From GCA-002708315 sp964460905 (GTDB lineage: Bacteria; Bacteroidota; Bacteroidia; Bacteroidales; F082): a DNA stretch of 64,000 nt. Shown piece after piece: positions 41,704 through 51,972 of this stretch (within the stretch, counting starts at the first letter, position 1; every line of letters starts with the position of its first letter). The DNA is taken from positions 1 through 64,000 of the forward strand of contig CAYWRM010000016.1 of the NCBI GenBank assembly GCA_964460905.1, written 5' to 3'. The notes beneath the pieces were generated by a model that worked only from the letters and a program-made list of their open reading frames with translations, was not told where the DNA came from and made no database searches. The position numbers and the translations under genes are program-made.

Positions 41704-43056
41704 ATGATAAAAAAACTAATAGCAATAATATTCGTTACAGTAAGCCTGACCGGGATGGGCCAGCAACATAGTATTAGTGGCACAATATCGGATTTGGAAA
41801 ATGAAAAACTATATTTAATGCGACTTATGGGTGAAAACCGAAGTATAATTGATACTGCACAAACTGATATTACCGGAGCTTTTACATTTATTGCCACCGA
41901 AGAATTGGAACCCGGCATGTATATGGTTATTAAAGGACAGGGACAAGCTGTAGAACTTATCTACAACAACGAAAATATTCAGTTTACAACTTCCGGGTTT
42001 GCCGCTGATGATGGAATTCAAATTATCAGCTCTGTCGAAAATCTTATCTATTATGATTATCTTGGTATTAAGGGAATGAATATGTATAAATTGGATGTAC
42101 TGGGTGCTCTTATTGCTAATTACCCACCAAATGACAAATTTTATCAAGATGCATTAAAACAATATGAGCTCCTACAAAACAAACTTAATGAAAGAATAGA
42201 TGAATTAATTAATAATAATCCTCTTACCCTTGCCTCAAAATATTTAAAAACAGATCGTCCAACCTTTGTTGACCCTACACTTAGCAATGATGAGCAAAAC
42301 TTATTTCTAAAACAGCATTATTTTGATGACGTTGATTTTAGTGATACAATGTTAATAAGAAGCACATTTCTGACATCGAAAGTTGTTGGTTACCTTTCTC
42401 TTTTTCAGAATAATGCAAATTCACAGAAAGAGTTAGAAGATAATATGTTAATTGGAGTTGATTCAGTACTAACTCGTGCGCAAATAGATCAGCAGGTTTA
42501 CGAGTTTTTAGTGGAGTTTTTGATAAAAGGGTTTGAGTCGATAGGATTTGAAAGAGGATTGGAGCATATTGCAGCTGCCAACACTCTCGATCAATTTTGT
42601 GAAAATACAGAGCGTAAGCTAAAGCTTGAAAACAAACTTGAACTGATAAAAAAACTCGCTATCGGCCAACCTGCTCCTAATTTCACGACAAAAGATATCG
42701 TTGGTAAAGAGATTGAATTAAATAAGGTTGATGCAAAAAAAACCCTACTGGTTTTCTGGGCAAGTTGGTGTCCGCATTGCGATGATATTATGCCCGTAAT
42801 AAATTCATTTTATAAAGGTAATAATGAACTTGAAGTAATTTCTATATCAATAGATGAATCGAAAGATGATCTAATGAAGAATATTGAAGAAGGTGGCTAT
42901 AGTTGGAAATATATTGCTGAATTACAGGGATGGAATGGCCCTATTATTGAAGAATATGGAATAGTGGCAACTCCTTCAATTTTTGTATTGGATGAAAACA
43001 AAAAAATTATTGGTAAGCCAATTGGAAAAGAAGAGCTAATAAAGCTTTTGGAATAA
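41704..43056 (+). CDS. Exported TlpA/ResA-like thiol-disulfide oxidoreductase
   Basis: This 450-residue protein has a signal peptide (ends GMGQQ), an N-terminal DUF4369-like beta domain (HSISGTISDLENEKLYLMRL), a helical linker, and a C-terminal TlpA domain from about 317 (IGQPAPNFTTKDIVGKEIEL). The active site is WCPHC at 355-359 and a cis-Pro lies in VATPSIFVL. Such proteins keep cysteines reduced in the periplasm, for example for cytochrome c assembly. It is the better conserved of the two paralogues here. It converges on the LutA-like gene with a 17-base gap. Confidence 0.87.
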   Translation: MIKKLIAIIFVTVSLTGMGQQHSISGTISDLENEKLYLMRLMGENRSIIDTAQTDITGAFTFIATEELEPGMYMVIKGQGQAVELIYNNENIQFTTSGFAADDGIQIISSVENLIYYDYLGIKGMNMYKLDVLGALIANYPPNDKFYQDALKQYELLQNKLNERIDELINNNPLTLASKYLKTDRPTFVDPTLSNDEQNLFLKQHYFDDVDFSDTMLIRSTFLTSKVVGYLSLFQNNANSQKELEDNMLIGVDSVLTRAQIDQQVYEFLVEFLIKGFESIGFERGLEHIAAANTLDQFCENTERKLKLENKLELIKKLAIGQPAPNFTTKDIVGKEIELNKVDAKKTLLVFWASWCPHCDDIMPVINSFYKGNNELEVISISIDESKDDLMKNIEEGGYSWKYIAELQGWNGPIIEEYGIVATPSIFVLDENKKIIGKPIGKEELIKLLE

Positions 43057-43073
43057 TATAATTATCAATTAAA

Positions 43074-43805
43074 TTACAATCCCGAAGCAAGCACATCTAC
43101 AACGTGGGCAACTTTTAATGGAAGATTATGTTTTTTAATATAACCATATTGATGCATTAGGCATGAACTATCAGTAGAAACAATGTATTCTGCACCAGTC
43201 TCCAACGCATTACGAACTTTTTGTTCAGCCATAGCCGTTGAAATGGGTTCAAATTTTACAGAAAAAGTACCACCAAATCCACAACATTCATGAGTGTCTT
43301 TCATTTCGATAAGCTCCAAGCCCTTTACGTTACGCAACAATTTACGGGGTTCATCTCCTAATTTATATTCGCGTAAAGCGGCACATGAATCGTGATAAGT
43401 AATTTTATGCTCGAATACTGAACCAAAATCGGTGACTTTTATAATATTCACTAAAAAATCGGTTATTTCATAAATATTTCGCTGTAGCTGTTTATATTCG
43501 TTATGATGTGCGCCATTAAAAAATAGCTCATCATATCCATTTTTTACATAGCCTATACATGAAGCTGAAGGTCCAACAATAAGCCGACCATTATCTAAAT
43601 CTGATATAAATTTTTCACCAAGTTTTTTTGCTTTATCCCAAAAGCCACTATTAAAAGCCATTTGCCCGCAACAGGTTTGATTTGTATTATAATGAACTTT
43701 TACTCCGGCTTTTTCCAATACCTTAACCATGTTAAATCCTGTTTCAGGATAAGCTTGATCAATAAAACAAGGGATGAAAATGTCTACTTCTTTAGGACTC
43801 AACAT
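43074..43805 (-). CDS. LutA/YkgE-family cysteine-rich (CCG domain) protein
   Basis: This 243-residue protein has two CCG domains, with Cys45-Cys46-Gly (NQTCCGQMAFNSG) and Cys174-Cys175-Gly (HECCGFGGTFSVK), plus Cys83 and Cys141, a set that can bind an Fe-S cofactor. LutA acts with LutB and LutC in L-lactate oxidation; neither is present here. Instead it is the last gene of an aroB-aroA operon, with five bases between it and aroA. It may work with LutB/LutC encoded elsewhere. Confidence 0.85.
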   Translation of the reverse strand: MLSPKEVDIFIPCFIDQAYPETGFNMVKVLEKAGVKVHYNTNQTCCGQMAFNSGFWDKAKKLGEKFISDLDNGRLIVGPSASCIGYVKNGYDELFFNGAHHNEYKQLQRNIYEITDFLVNIIKVTDFGSVFEHKITYHDSCAALREYKLGDEPRKLLRNVKGLELIEMKDTHECCGFGGTFSVKFEPISTAMAEQKVRNALETGAEYIVSTDSSCLMHQYGYIKKHNLPLKVAHVVDVLASGL

Positions 43806-43810
43806 AGCAA

Positions 43811-45091
43811 TTAATTACTTTTTTTATTATCCGAGTTTAAAGTTGCAAACTTAAGTTTTTTAAAATCATCCCAAAACTCAGGGTATGATTTCTTTACAAC
43901 ATCAGAGTTACATATCTCGATCTGGTTATATTTAAGCACCAAAGGAGCAAGGCTCATTGCAATACGGTGATCTCCGTAAGTGCTGAATGACAGATTATTA
44001 TCACTGCCTACCAGCAGGGACTCTACATTGCTGTTGTTTGGTGTAAGAATATATTTATTTTTTTCTTTTATAAGCGTTGCACCAATTTTTTTAAGCTCTT
44101 GTGTGAGAGCTTTGATTCTGTTAGACTCTTTAAAAGCAAGATGTCCGATATTTTTAAAAATGCCCGTAATCCCCAAAGCAGCACAAGTTACCATAACAGA
44201 AGGAACAATATCAGGGCAACCTTCAAAATCGTAAGAAAATTTGCTAACAATATTTTTAGTTTTACTCAACCTAATTCCTTCAGCGCTAAAAATGGTTGTT
44301 ACTCCAAAATCTTCATAAATATCAGCAAGTACACTATCGCCTTGAAGGCTATTTTTAGTAAGTCCCGCAATAGTTACGTCAGTTTCATCTGCCAGAGCGG
44401 CTGCTTCATACCAATATGATGCCGAACTCCAATCAGATTCCACGCTAAAAGGATGAAACTGATACTTGCCTCGCAATATCTTTACTCCTTCATTATTCAT
44501 ATCAACATATGCCCCAAATTTTTGCATAAGTTTTTGAGTCATTTCTATATAAGGTAGAGAAACCGGATGCCCCATAAAGTCTATTTTCAGACCATCCTCT
44601 AAATAGGGTCCTATCATCATTATAGCACTAATAAACTGACTACTTTCCGAAACATCAACACTTATTTGTCCACCTCTAATATCCTTGCCTATAATTCGTA
44701 AGGGTATATTTCCTTCCTTATTGACATAAGTTATATCAGCACCAAGCAACCTGAGCCCATCAACAAGCCCCTTAATGGGTCGCTCCTGCATACGCAAATT
44801 CCCTGTTAAAAGCCATGTACCTTCTCTGTAAACCAAAAATGTTGATAAAAATCGTGATACAGTTCCGGCATTATTTGCATCTATAACCATTGGTATTCCA
44901 GATGAGCCACAAGTGTTAATCATGTTAATATAATATAGAATACGTTGTGTATCGTCTGATAATGAAAGGTTACTAATTGTACAATTATCATTAGACAATT
45001 CACGTATAATCAACACACGGTTACTTATGCTTTTTGATCCATGCATAACTACTTTACCAACAACAATATTTGATATATTATTTAACTGCAT
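43811..45091 (-). CDS. aroA: 3-phosphoshikimate 1-carboxyvinyltransferase (EPSP synthase)
   Basis: From ATG 45091 this is 426 residues and performs the sixth step of the shikimate pathway. Signatures are GSKSISNRVLIIREL, DANNAGTVSRFLSTFL (the NAGTxxRF site), LRMQERPI, SESSQFISAIMM, and C-terminal KESNRIKAL and YGDHRIAMSLAPL. A TTG at 45106 in frame would overlap aroB by ten bases; the ATG gives a five-base gap and a normal N-terminus. It sits between aroB and the LutA-like gene. Confidence 0.95.
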   Translation of the reverse strand: MQLNNISNIVVGKVVMHGSKSISNRVLIIRELSNDNCTISNLSLSDDTQRILYYINMINTCGSSGIPMVIDANNAGTVSRFLSTFLVYREGTWLLTGNLRMQERPIKGLVDGLRLLGADITYVNKEGNIPLRIIGKDIRGGQISVDVSESSQFISAIMMIGPYLEDGLKIDFMGHPVSLPYIEMTQKLMQKFGAYVDMNNEGVKILRGKYQFHPFSVESDWSSASYWYEAAALADETDVTIAGLTKNSLQGDSVLADIYEDFGVTTIFSAEGIRLSKTKNIVSKFSYDFEGCPDIVPSVMVTCAALGITGIFKNIGHLAFKESNRIKALTQELKKIGATLIKEKNKYILTPNNSNVESLLVGSDNNLSFSTYGDHRIAMSLAPLVLKYNQIEICNSDVVKKSYPEFWDDFKKLKFATLNSDNKKSN

Positions 45092-45096
45092 ATTCT

Positions 45097-46185
45097 TTAC
45101 TCGCAACTTTTTCTGTTAATATAAAATTTAATACTTTGTATTACCTGGTCGTTATCTACTTCAATTTCGTGCACAGCCTTTCCAAGTTTTCTTAGTAGAC
45201 TGAAATTTTGTTTGTTTCCCCTGACTTTTTTATCCTGCTTCATAAGTTGCATTATCATTGGGATATCAGCCTCAGTAAAATCAAAACGGTTAAAATTATT
45301 GTCTATCATATTAACAATGGTGTTCAAGCAAACACATCCTATATTAAAAATCTTTGATGAAATCCAGGCTTCACAAATCATTCCAGCAGCAATTGCCATA
45401 CCATGTGTAACCGGGTTTTCAGATTTCATGTAGAAAGACTCAAGAGCATGACCTATGGTATGACCAAAATTTAAATTCTTTCTAATCCCTTTTTCAAATG
45501 TATCAAAACGAACAAGATCAATTTTATCCCTGGCGGCTTTGATAATAACCATATTCCAATCTTCAACTTCATTATAATTATTACCTTCCAGCTTTTGCCA
45601 GAGCTCTTTATCCATTATCAGTCCGTATTTTAGTACTTCAGCAAACCCGGATTGCCACTGTTTTTTATCAAGTGTTTTTAAAAAAACAGGATCTACAATT
45701 ACACATGAAGAATTCACAAATATACCCACCTGATTCTTAAATCCTTCAAAATCGATACCTGTTTTTCCACCAATTGCGGCATCAACCATCCCCAATAATG
45801 TAGTTGGGAAATTTATAAACTTCAGCCCTCTTTTAAATGTTGCAGCTGCCATCCCACCTATATCTGTGACAACACCGCCTCCAAGGTTAATAATTAAATC
45901 ATCCCTGTCGACATTATGCCTTGTAAGCTCACTCCAAATAAAAGTAAGTTGTTGGATTGATTTATTTTCTTCACCACTACTAATAGTTATTATGCCATCA
46001 ATATTTACTGCTGGTAGTTTTTGTTTAAAGACGGGCAGACATAATTCTTTAACATTTTCATCGGTAATAATAAAAATTCGCCGATAATTATTAAACTTAT
46101 TAGTTGATTTCTCAAGAGCATCACTACCAATGATATATGAAACCGAATCAGCTTCTAAGATTAAAGGTATATTATCTTTCACCAT
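45097..46185 (-). CDS. aroB: 3-dehydroquinate synthase
   Basis: From ATG 46185 the enzyme has 362 residues and makes 3-dehydroquinate from DAHP with NAD and zinc. Motifs are SSGEENKS, LGGGVVTDIGGMAAATFKRG, PTTLLGMVDAAIGGKTG, and NFGHTIGHALES, which carries zinc ligands. The frame is open for a further 186 bases upstream, but that stretch overlaps yccF and encodes Trp/Tyr/Cys-rich residues unlike AroB. The chosen ATG lies two bases after the yccF stop. Confidence 0.96.
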   Translation of the reverse strand: MVKDNIPLILEADSVSYIIGSDALEKSTNKFNNYRRIFIITDENVKELCLPVFKQKLPAVNIDGIITISSGEENKSIQQLTFIWSELTRHNVDRDDLIINLGGGVVTDIGGMAAATFKRGLKFINFPTTLLGMVDAAIGGKTGIDFEGFKNQVGIFVNSSCVIVDPVFLKTLDKKQWQSGFAEVLKYGLIMDKELWQKLEGNNYNEVEDWNMVIIKAARDKIDLVRFDTFEKGIRKNLNFGHTIGHALESFYMKSENPVTHGMAIAAGMICEAWISSKIFNIGCVCLNTIVNMIDNNFNRFDFTEADIPMIMQLMKQDKKVRGNKQNFSLLRKLGKAVHEIEVDNDQVIQSIKFYINRKSCE

Positions 46186-46187
46186 AA

Positions 46188-46562
46188 TTACTTTGTTATA
46201 ATATCTCTGCCAAAAGGAGTAAGGGCAAGTCCGGCAAGCTTGAAGTGTTGTTGTGCCCAGGGAATTCCAATGATTGTAATAAACAATAATATGCCAAAAG
46301 CAATATGAGTTAACATTATCCAAAATCCGCCAACAAAAAACCACAGTACATTCATAAATGTAGTTAAACAACCTGATGGTTTCTCACGTTGAATAACCTC
46401 ACTTCCAAATGGCCATATTGCTAATACTCCAAGTTTAATTGTTTGTAGCCCAAATGGAATACCAATTATTGTAACAAATAAAACAATGCTGGAAACAAAA
46501 TATTCGAGGGCAATTGCAAAGCCTCCAAAGATTAACCAAATTAAATTACCAAGAATTTTCAT
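46188..46562 (-). CDS. YccF domain-containing membrane protein
   Basis: This 124-residue protein consists of two similar halves, each with the YccF motif: IIGIPFGLQTIKLGVLAIWPFG near 33-54 and IIGIPWAQQHFKLAGLALTPFG near 97-118. Each half spans the membrane. The function of YccF is unknown. It lies two bases before aroB and 13 bases after the epimerase gene, so it is part of that operon. Confidence 0.92.
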   Translation of the reverse strand: MKILGNLIWLIFGGFAIALEYFVSSIVLFVTIIGIPFGLQTIKLGVLAIWPFGSEVIQREKPSGCLTTFMNVLWFFVGGFWIMLTHIAFGILLFITIIGIPWAQQHFKLAGLALTPFGRDIITK

Positions 46563-46575
46563 AATAGTTTAATAA

Positions 46576-47496
46576 TTAATGATTATCATAAATATCTGAT
46601 AATGCTTCATCTATAGTCTCAAAGTTAAACTTAAAACCATCATCAAGAAGTCGTTTTGGAACAACTTTTAATCCATTTAATAATAGTTCATCAGCCATAG
46701 CTCCCATAAACATACGTAAACCAAAAGCAGGTTTTGGCAAATACGATGGCCGTTTTAAAGCAACTCCTATTTGAGAAGCAAATTTTTTCTGTTTAACAGG
46801 ATTTGGAGCTGTAAGATTGTATATGCCATGTGAATTTTTGTTTTCAATTAAAAACCTTATCGCCCTCACTTCATCTTCTATGTGTATCCACGAACTCCAT
46901 TGGTTACCATTTCCTATCCTTCCTCCAACAAAAAATTTAAACGGCATTGTAATCTTTGGTAAAGCACCATCATCCGAATCAAGTACAAGGCCTGTTCTTA
47001 TATAAACTACACGGGCTAAGCTTTCAAGTTGATGAAAAGTAACTTCATGACTAATTGCCATTTTTGTTAAAAAACCCCTTTGACCATTAGTGGTTTCTTC
47101 TGTAACATCAATTGTATTTCTACTTAATCCATAAATTCCAATTCCTGACCCCTGGATTAAAACTTTTGGCTTTTCTTTGGTTCCCCGAAAGGCTCTTATA
47201 ATAATATTATCAACATCTAATCTGCTTTTTTTAATTTTGGACATCTTTTTTTGGCTCCATCTAGTACCAATATTTTCGCCTGCCAAATTTATAACGGCTT
47301 CAGCATCTTCAAAAAGTGCCGAAATTTTTGTTACATCTCTTGTCCTTAATCTTTCAACTGCTATATTATCTTTAAATTCTTTAGCTAAAGTTCTGTTTCT
47401 ACGTGAAATAACCACTATTTCAAATTTACCTTTCAACTCTTCAATCAAGTGTCTCCCTATAAATCCACTACCCCCAAAAATTATTACTTTTTTCAT
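46576..47496 (-). CDS. TIGR01777 family NAD-dependent epimerase-like protein
   Basis: This 306-residue Rossmann protein begins MKKVIIFGGSGFIGRHLIEEL, with the nucleotide motif GGSGFIG at 8-14. It contains INLAGENIGTRWSQKKMSKI near 69-88, typical of the TIGR01777/YfcH (SulA-like) group, and ends with the DUF1731-type C-terminal segment (LRMFMGAMADELLLNGLKVVPKRLLDDGF). Substrate unknown; family members often lie near envelope or cell-division genes. It is the first gene of the operon yccF-aroB-aroA. Confidence 0.9.
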   Translation of the reverse strand: MKKVIIFGGSGFIGRHLIEELKGKFEIVVISRRNRTLAKEFKDNIAVERLRTRDVTKISALFEDAEAVINLAGENIGTRWSQKKMSKIKKSRLDVDNIIIRAFRGTKEKPKVLIQGSGIGIYGLSRNTIDVTEETTNGQRGFLTKMAISHEVTFHQLESLARVVYIRTGLVLDSDDGALPKITMPFKFFVGGRIGNGNQWSSWIHIEDEVRAIRFLIENKNSHGIYNLTAPNPVKQKKFASQIGVALKRPSYLPKPAFGLRMFMGAMADELLLNGLKVVPKRLLDDGFKFNFETIDEALSDIYDNH

Positions 47497-47577
47497 ATTA
47501 GGTTAAAAATATTTTGTTGTAAAAATAATATTTCTTTTTTAATGCAACTCCTTTGCTATTTCATTGTCTTGAATATG

Positions 47578-47585
47578 TATTTTTG
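47578..47585 (+). promoter_or_regulatory. Predicted -7 element for the C25 protease gene
   Basis: TATTTTTG fits TAnnTTTG and TTTG occurs 22 bases upstream (47552-47555). Transcription would start near 47592, ten bases before the ATG, a very short leader. Confidence 0.5.
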
Positions 47586-47602
47586 ATCTAAAATTAGTTA
47601 TT

Positions 47603-50600
47603 ATGAAAAGGCTTAACTTACTTTTAACACTTGTTTTATTAGCTTCAATTACCTTTGCAGGTACTATCAGAAAAACTTATTATTTTTCAATACCAAAAAT
47701 TGAATATAATAATGGTTATCATACAATTACATTTCAGCAAACCTTGCTAACAGGCATCGCCGGAGAGCCTGCTTTACCTTATTATGCAGTTAGCTTATTA
47801 ATACCACCGGGTGAAGTTGCTACATCAGTAGAGTTTATTGGCGAAAATGAGGTTGCTCTTGATGGAAACTTTAAATTATTCCCATATCAAAATTCAAAAC
47901 CTCTTTCTGATGCATATAAATCAGAATTTCAAATTAGTGATAAGGTTTATAAGTCAAATATCAACTATCCCCAAAAATCAACAGGTGGACTTTCAACAGG
48001 GTATTTAGTTGGTTATGGTATTGCTATGTCAACTTTTACACCTGTAAAATATATACCAGGACAAGGTAAAGTTACCTATTATAAAAAAGTAACAATTGTT
48101 ATTGAAACAGCCACAAATAATAAAGCCGTTGAGGCATTAAATAATCAAACTTCATCAATAATTGCAAAAAGTAGATTATTGAACTTTGCACAAAATCCTG
48201 AAGATATAGTTTTATACAACTCATCTCAAAAAAGGTCTGACAATAATTATAGCTTATTAATTATAACTCCCGACCAATTTACCAATGGCTTTAACGAGCT
48301 GAGAAACATTTATTTAAGTAGAGGAATAAGTAGCGAAATTTTCACTACTGAATATATTTCAACTAATATTTCCGGACAGGATTTACAAGAAAAGATCAGA
48401 AATTTTATCATACAAGAATACCAGGAAAGCAGCATTGATTATGTTATCCTTGGAGGAGATGTAGAACATATACCTTATCGTGGGTTTTATTGTTACGTTC
48501 AATCAGGAAGCGGCTATACAACAAGTGATATTCCTGCTGATTTATATTATTCGGCTCTGGATGGTACATGGAATGATGATGGAGATAACGACTGGGGTGA
48601 ACCAGACGAAGATGACCTGCTACCAGAAGTTGCTGTCGCAAGATATCCGTTTAGTAACGCTTCTGAACTTGAAAAAATAATTCACAAAAGTATTAGCTAC
48701 CAAAATAATCCGGTATTAGGAGAGTTTACCAATCCACTGTTGGTAGGTGAGAATCTATATTCGGGTCCAGATACGTGGGGAAGAGATTACCTGGATCTTC
48801 TAATTGGTGAGCGAAGTGACAACGGGTATACAACCTATGGGATTCCGGAAAACTATCCCATCGATTCACTTTATGAACATGATGGCTCATGGAATGGTAC
48901 TACATTGATTAATGAAATCAACCAGGGCAAACAATTTATTCATCACGTTGGGCATGCAAGTCCAAATTATGTTGCACATCTATACACTTCCGATATTACA
49001 AATTCTAATTTTTACGCTGTTAACGGTATTGATCATAACTACACTTTATTGCAAACTCATGGATGCGACTGCGGATCGTTTGACAATAATGACTGCATAC
49101 TGGAAAAAATGGTAACAATAGATAATTTTGCGGTTTCTGTGATTGGAAATTCAAGATATGGATGGTTTAATGAAGGACAAACTGAAGGCCCATCCGCACA
49201 TCTTCACCGCGAAATGGTGGATGCGCTATATCATGAAAAAATAAACCATCTGGGAAGTGCTTTTGTTGAAAGTAAGATACAAACAGCCCCTTGGGTTGAA
49301 GCTCCCGGACAATGGGAAGAAGGCGCTTTAAGATGGAATTTTTATGATATTAACATATTAGGCGATCCTGCTCTTAGTGTTTGGACTGCTGAACCTATTG
49401 ATATCGATGTAATTAATGAAAATGAAATAGCAATTGGAACAACTTCAACAGATGTTAACGTTAGCAGTAATGGAATGTCACTAAGAGATTTTACCTGTTC
49501 AATTTTAAAGGATGGTATACTTTATGCCACAGGAGTTACAGATATAGGTGGTGATGCTACACTTACTTTTGAACCGGAGATCACAGAAATTGGGGACGCA
49601 TTACTAATTGTTGTTGGATACAATTGCCTTCCGGATACAACTAGTATAAGTTTTATTTCTGCTGAAAATGCATATGTAATATACACCAGTCATGAGATTA
49701 TAGATACAGAAGGTAACAACAATGGGATAGCTGATTTTGGTGAGGCAATTTCACTCACAGTTTCACTAAGCAATATAGGAACAGAAGATGCAACAGATGT
49801 AACTGCTAATATTACAATTGATGACGAATATATTTCATTATCTGATAGCATCGAAGTATACGGTTTTATCGCAGCTGATGAAACTATATTTAGAATAGAA
49901 GCATTTTCGTTTAATGTTTCTAATAGTGTACCCGATCAGCATACTGTTGTATTTCACCTTGTTTGTGAAAGTGAAGGAGTTTTTTGGATGTCGGATTTTG
50001 AGATAATAATAAATGCTCCTCTACCGGAAATTGGAGATATGATTATCGATGATAACACCGGAGGAAATGGTAATGGCCAACTGGATCCGGGTGAATCGGC
50101 TATTATTACTATTCCAGCAATAAATGCAGGACACAGTGATTGTTCTATAGCGGAGTTTGAGCTAGTTTCCAGCAGTCCATATATTACAATTAACCCGAAT
50201 TATATTAATTTAAATGGATTACTAGCCGATGAAACAAAACTAACTGAATTTAATGTTGATGTAGATAATGCTACACCCATTGGTACATTAGCAACTTTTG
50301 ATGGAGAACTCACTACTTGTGAGTACACTAGTCAAAAAACATTCTACAGCAATATTGGTTTATTAATTGAAAATTTCGAATCTGGCGACTTTACTTCTTT
50401 TGAATGGCACCTGGGTGGTAATACCAGCTGGCAGATTGTAACAGAAAATTCGTTTAATGGAGAATACTGCTCAAAATCAGGAGAAATTAGTGATCTTGGA
50501 AACTCTGAACTTTTTATTACTCTTAATGTAGTAGCAAATGATGTGATATCGTTTGCCAGAAAGGTATCTTCAGAAAGCACATATGATTTTTTAAAATTTT

Positions 50601-51046
50601 ATATTGATGGTAATCAAGCTGGAGAATGGTCAGGCGAACAAGAGTGGGAAGTTGTAACATTTGATATAGAATCGGGTCAGCATACTTTACTATGGTCATA
50701 TGAAAAAGATGTATCTGTTTCTTCAGGAAGTGATTGTGGATGGGTTGATGATATTATCTTTCCTGCATCAACAACTCTGATTAGCGTTGAAGAACTTACC
50801 TCGGATAATAATTTTATTATCTTTCCTAACCCTGGTATTGGCCACTATTCGTTAATATTAAACTCTGACACAAAAGTGGCAGATGTAAAAGTTTATAATT
50901 CACTTGGCAGTATAGTTAGCACCATGAAAGCTGATTTTACTTCGGGCCAATCCTCGATTGATTTAAGTGATTTATTACCGGGAATTTATTTTATTGAGGT
51001 TAATACGGGCGTCAATAGAATTTTGCGAAAGGTTATTCAGAAATAA
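47603..51046 (+). CDS. Gingipain-like C25 cysteine protease, T9SS-secreted
   Basis: This 1147-residue secreted protease has a signal peptide (ends SITFAG), a propeptide of about 200 residues, and a C25 catalytic domain at about 215-600. The catalytic His is likely His451 (HHVGHASPNY). The nucleophile is likely Cys488 in THGCDCGSFD, aligned with the CVNGDF motif of RgpB as I recall it. Beyond it are CARDB-like repeats (IDTEGNNNGIADFGEAISLTVS; DDNTGGNGNGQLDPGESA), a beta-sandwich domain (about 930-1060) and a type A sorting domain (FIIFPNPGIGHYSL, ending RKVIQK). Substrate specificity is unknown. A second protease operon converges on it. Confidence 0.92.
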   Translation: MKRLNLLLTLVLLASITFAGTIRKTYYFSIPKIEYNNGYHTITFQQTLLTGIAGEPALPYYAVSLLIPPGEVATSVEFIGENEVALDGNFKLFPYQNSKPLSDAYKSEFQISDKVYKSNINYPQKSTGGLSTGYLVGYGIAMSTFTPVKYIPGQGKVTYYKKVTIVIETATNNKAVEALNNQTSSIIAKSRLLNFAQNPEDIVLYNSSQKRSDNNYSLLIITPDQFTNGFNELRNIYLSRGISSEIFTTEYISTNISGQDLQEKIRNFIIQEYQESSIDYVILGGDVEHIPYRGFYCYVQSGSGYTTSDIPADLYYSALDGTWNDDGDNDWGEPDEDDLLPEVAVARYPFSNASELEKIIHKSISYQNNPVLGEFTNPLLVGENLYSGPDTWGRDYLDLLIGERSDNGYTTYGIPENYPIDSLYEHDGSWNGTTLINEINQGKQFIHHVGHASPNYVAHLYTSDITNSNFYAVNGIDHNYTLLQTHGCDCGSFDNNDCILEKMVTIDNFAVSVIGNSRYGWFNEGQTEGPSAHLHREMVDALYHEKINHLGSAFVESKIQTAPWVEAPGQWEEGALRWNFYDINILGDPALSVWTAEPIDIDVINENEIAIGTTSTDVNVSSNGMSLRDFTCSILKDGILYATGVTDIGGDATLTFEPEITEIGDALLIVVGYNCLPDTTSISFISAENAYVIYTSHEIIDTEGNNNGIADFGEAISLTVSLSNIGTEDATDVTANITIDDEYISLSDSIEVYGFIAADETIFRIEAFSFNVSNSVPDQHTVVFHLVCESEGVFWMSDFEIIINAPLPEIGDMIIDDNTGGNGNGQLDPGESAIITIPAINAGHSDCSIAEFELVSSSPYITINPNYINLNGLLADETKLTEFNVDVDNATPIGTLATFDGELTTCEYTSQKTFYSNIGLLIENFESGDFTSFEWHLGGNTSWQIVTENSFNGEYCSKSGEISDLGNSELFITLNVVANDVISFARKVSSESTYDFLKFYIDGNQAGEWSGEQEWEVVTFDIESGQHTLLWSYEKDVSVSSGSDCGWVDDIIFPASTTLISVEELTSDNNFIIFPNPGIGHYSLILNSDTKVADVKVYNSLGSIVSTMKADFTSGQSSIDLSDLLPGIYFIEVNTGVNRILRKVIQK

Positions 51047-51156
51047 TAATAGCATTTTTAATTAATTTCAAATAACTAAATCTGCTTTTAATATTATGAT
51101 TTACCTGCCCTTTCCACATATGGTTTGAAATTTGATGTTTATGAGTTGTTATTGTA

Positions 51157-51969
51157 TCACCGAAAATCTGATGGTCTGAACCATTCAAAAATATCTTCCT
51201 GATTTTTATTCCAACCTATAAGCCATGCAGTTAGGCTCCCAATGCTAAGACTATTAATATTATGGTCAACTCTTAACATAATATCATTTGGATATAATTC
51301 ATGTGCTTTTTGTTGCCTTTCCTTAGTTTGAGCATAAGTTGCATAAAGATCCCAAGCTCCATAGATGTGAAGTAACTCATGTGCAACAACAGCAGGAACA
51401 GGGATTGGAGCCATATTCGGATACCTATTATAAACTATTGCCCCTTCCATAAAATATTTCTTTTTATTAAGCCCTTTGGCATATCGCATGGAATATGGTC
51501 TACCAACTCCATTGGCCATTATTATTACTACAATATTATCCGTATTGTATTTTCTATTTATCTTTCGATAAGCTTGTTTAGCATTACGATAACCTAATTT
51601 TTTTAATATTCTGGAAACCCAGTCAACCCTTTCTTTACCAGTTCCTAAACCAGGCTCAATTGTATCAAAAATTATATCCTCACCATTATTTAACAACTCG
51701 TTATCGAAATCAATTTCCACTCCAAATTGACTAGCTTGTGTTGATAACCACAATTCAGCTTCGAGAAGTTTATTGAACATTTCATCTTTCTCAACTTTTT
51801 TCCAAATATTATCTGGTGGGGAAATATAGCATGTCAGAAACAGAACATTTCCAGATAAATCATATGCACTTCCGGCTTTCCATCTATCCCTGTTTTGAGC
51901 CTGCAATGATGAAATTAGAGTACTTAATATTAACAATGATACTACCTGAAGTACAGTTACTCTTTTCAT
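51157..51969 (-). CDS. Exported zincin-type metalloprotease
   Basis: This 270-residue protein has a signal peptide (ends SSLQAQ) and the zinc-binding motif HELLHIYGAWDLY at 197-209, with His197, Glu198, His201 and a candidate third ligand Asp207 (HExxHxxGxxD pattern). There is no sorting domain, so it may remain in the periplasm. I do not recognise the exact family. It starts three bases after the stop of the papain-like protease gene, so the two are cotranscribed; it might mature that protease or share its substrate. Confidence 0.75.
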   Translation of the reverse strand: MKRVTVLQVVSLLILSTLISSLQAQNRDRWKAGSAYDLSGNVLFLTCYISPPDNIWKKVEKDEMFNKLLEAELWLSTQASQFGVEIDFDNELLNNGEDIIFDTIEPGLGTGKERVDWVSRILKKLGYRNAKQAYRKINRKYNTDNIVVIIMANGVGRPYSMRYAKGLNKKKYFMEGAIVYNRYPNMAPIPVPAVVAHELLHIYGAWDLYATYAQTKERQQKAHELYPNDIMLRVDHNINSLSIGSLTAWLIGWNKNQEDIFEWFRPSDFR

Positions 51970-51972
51970 TCT

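Noticed and set aside
46186..46371. N-terminal extension of aroB
   Set aside because: It overlaps yccF in another frame, has composition unlike AroB, and a good ATG is at 46185.
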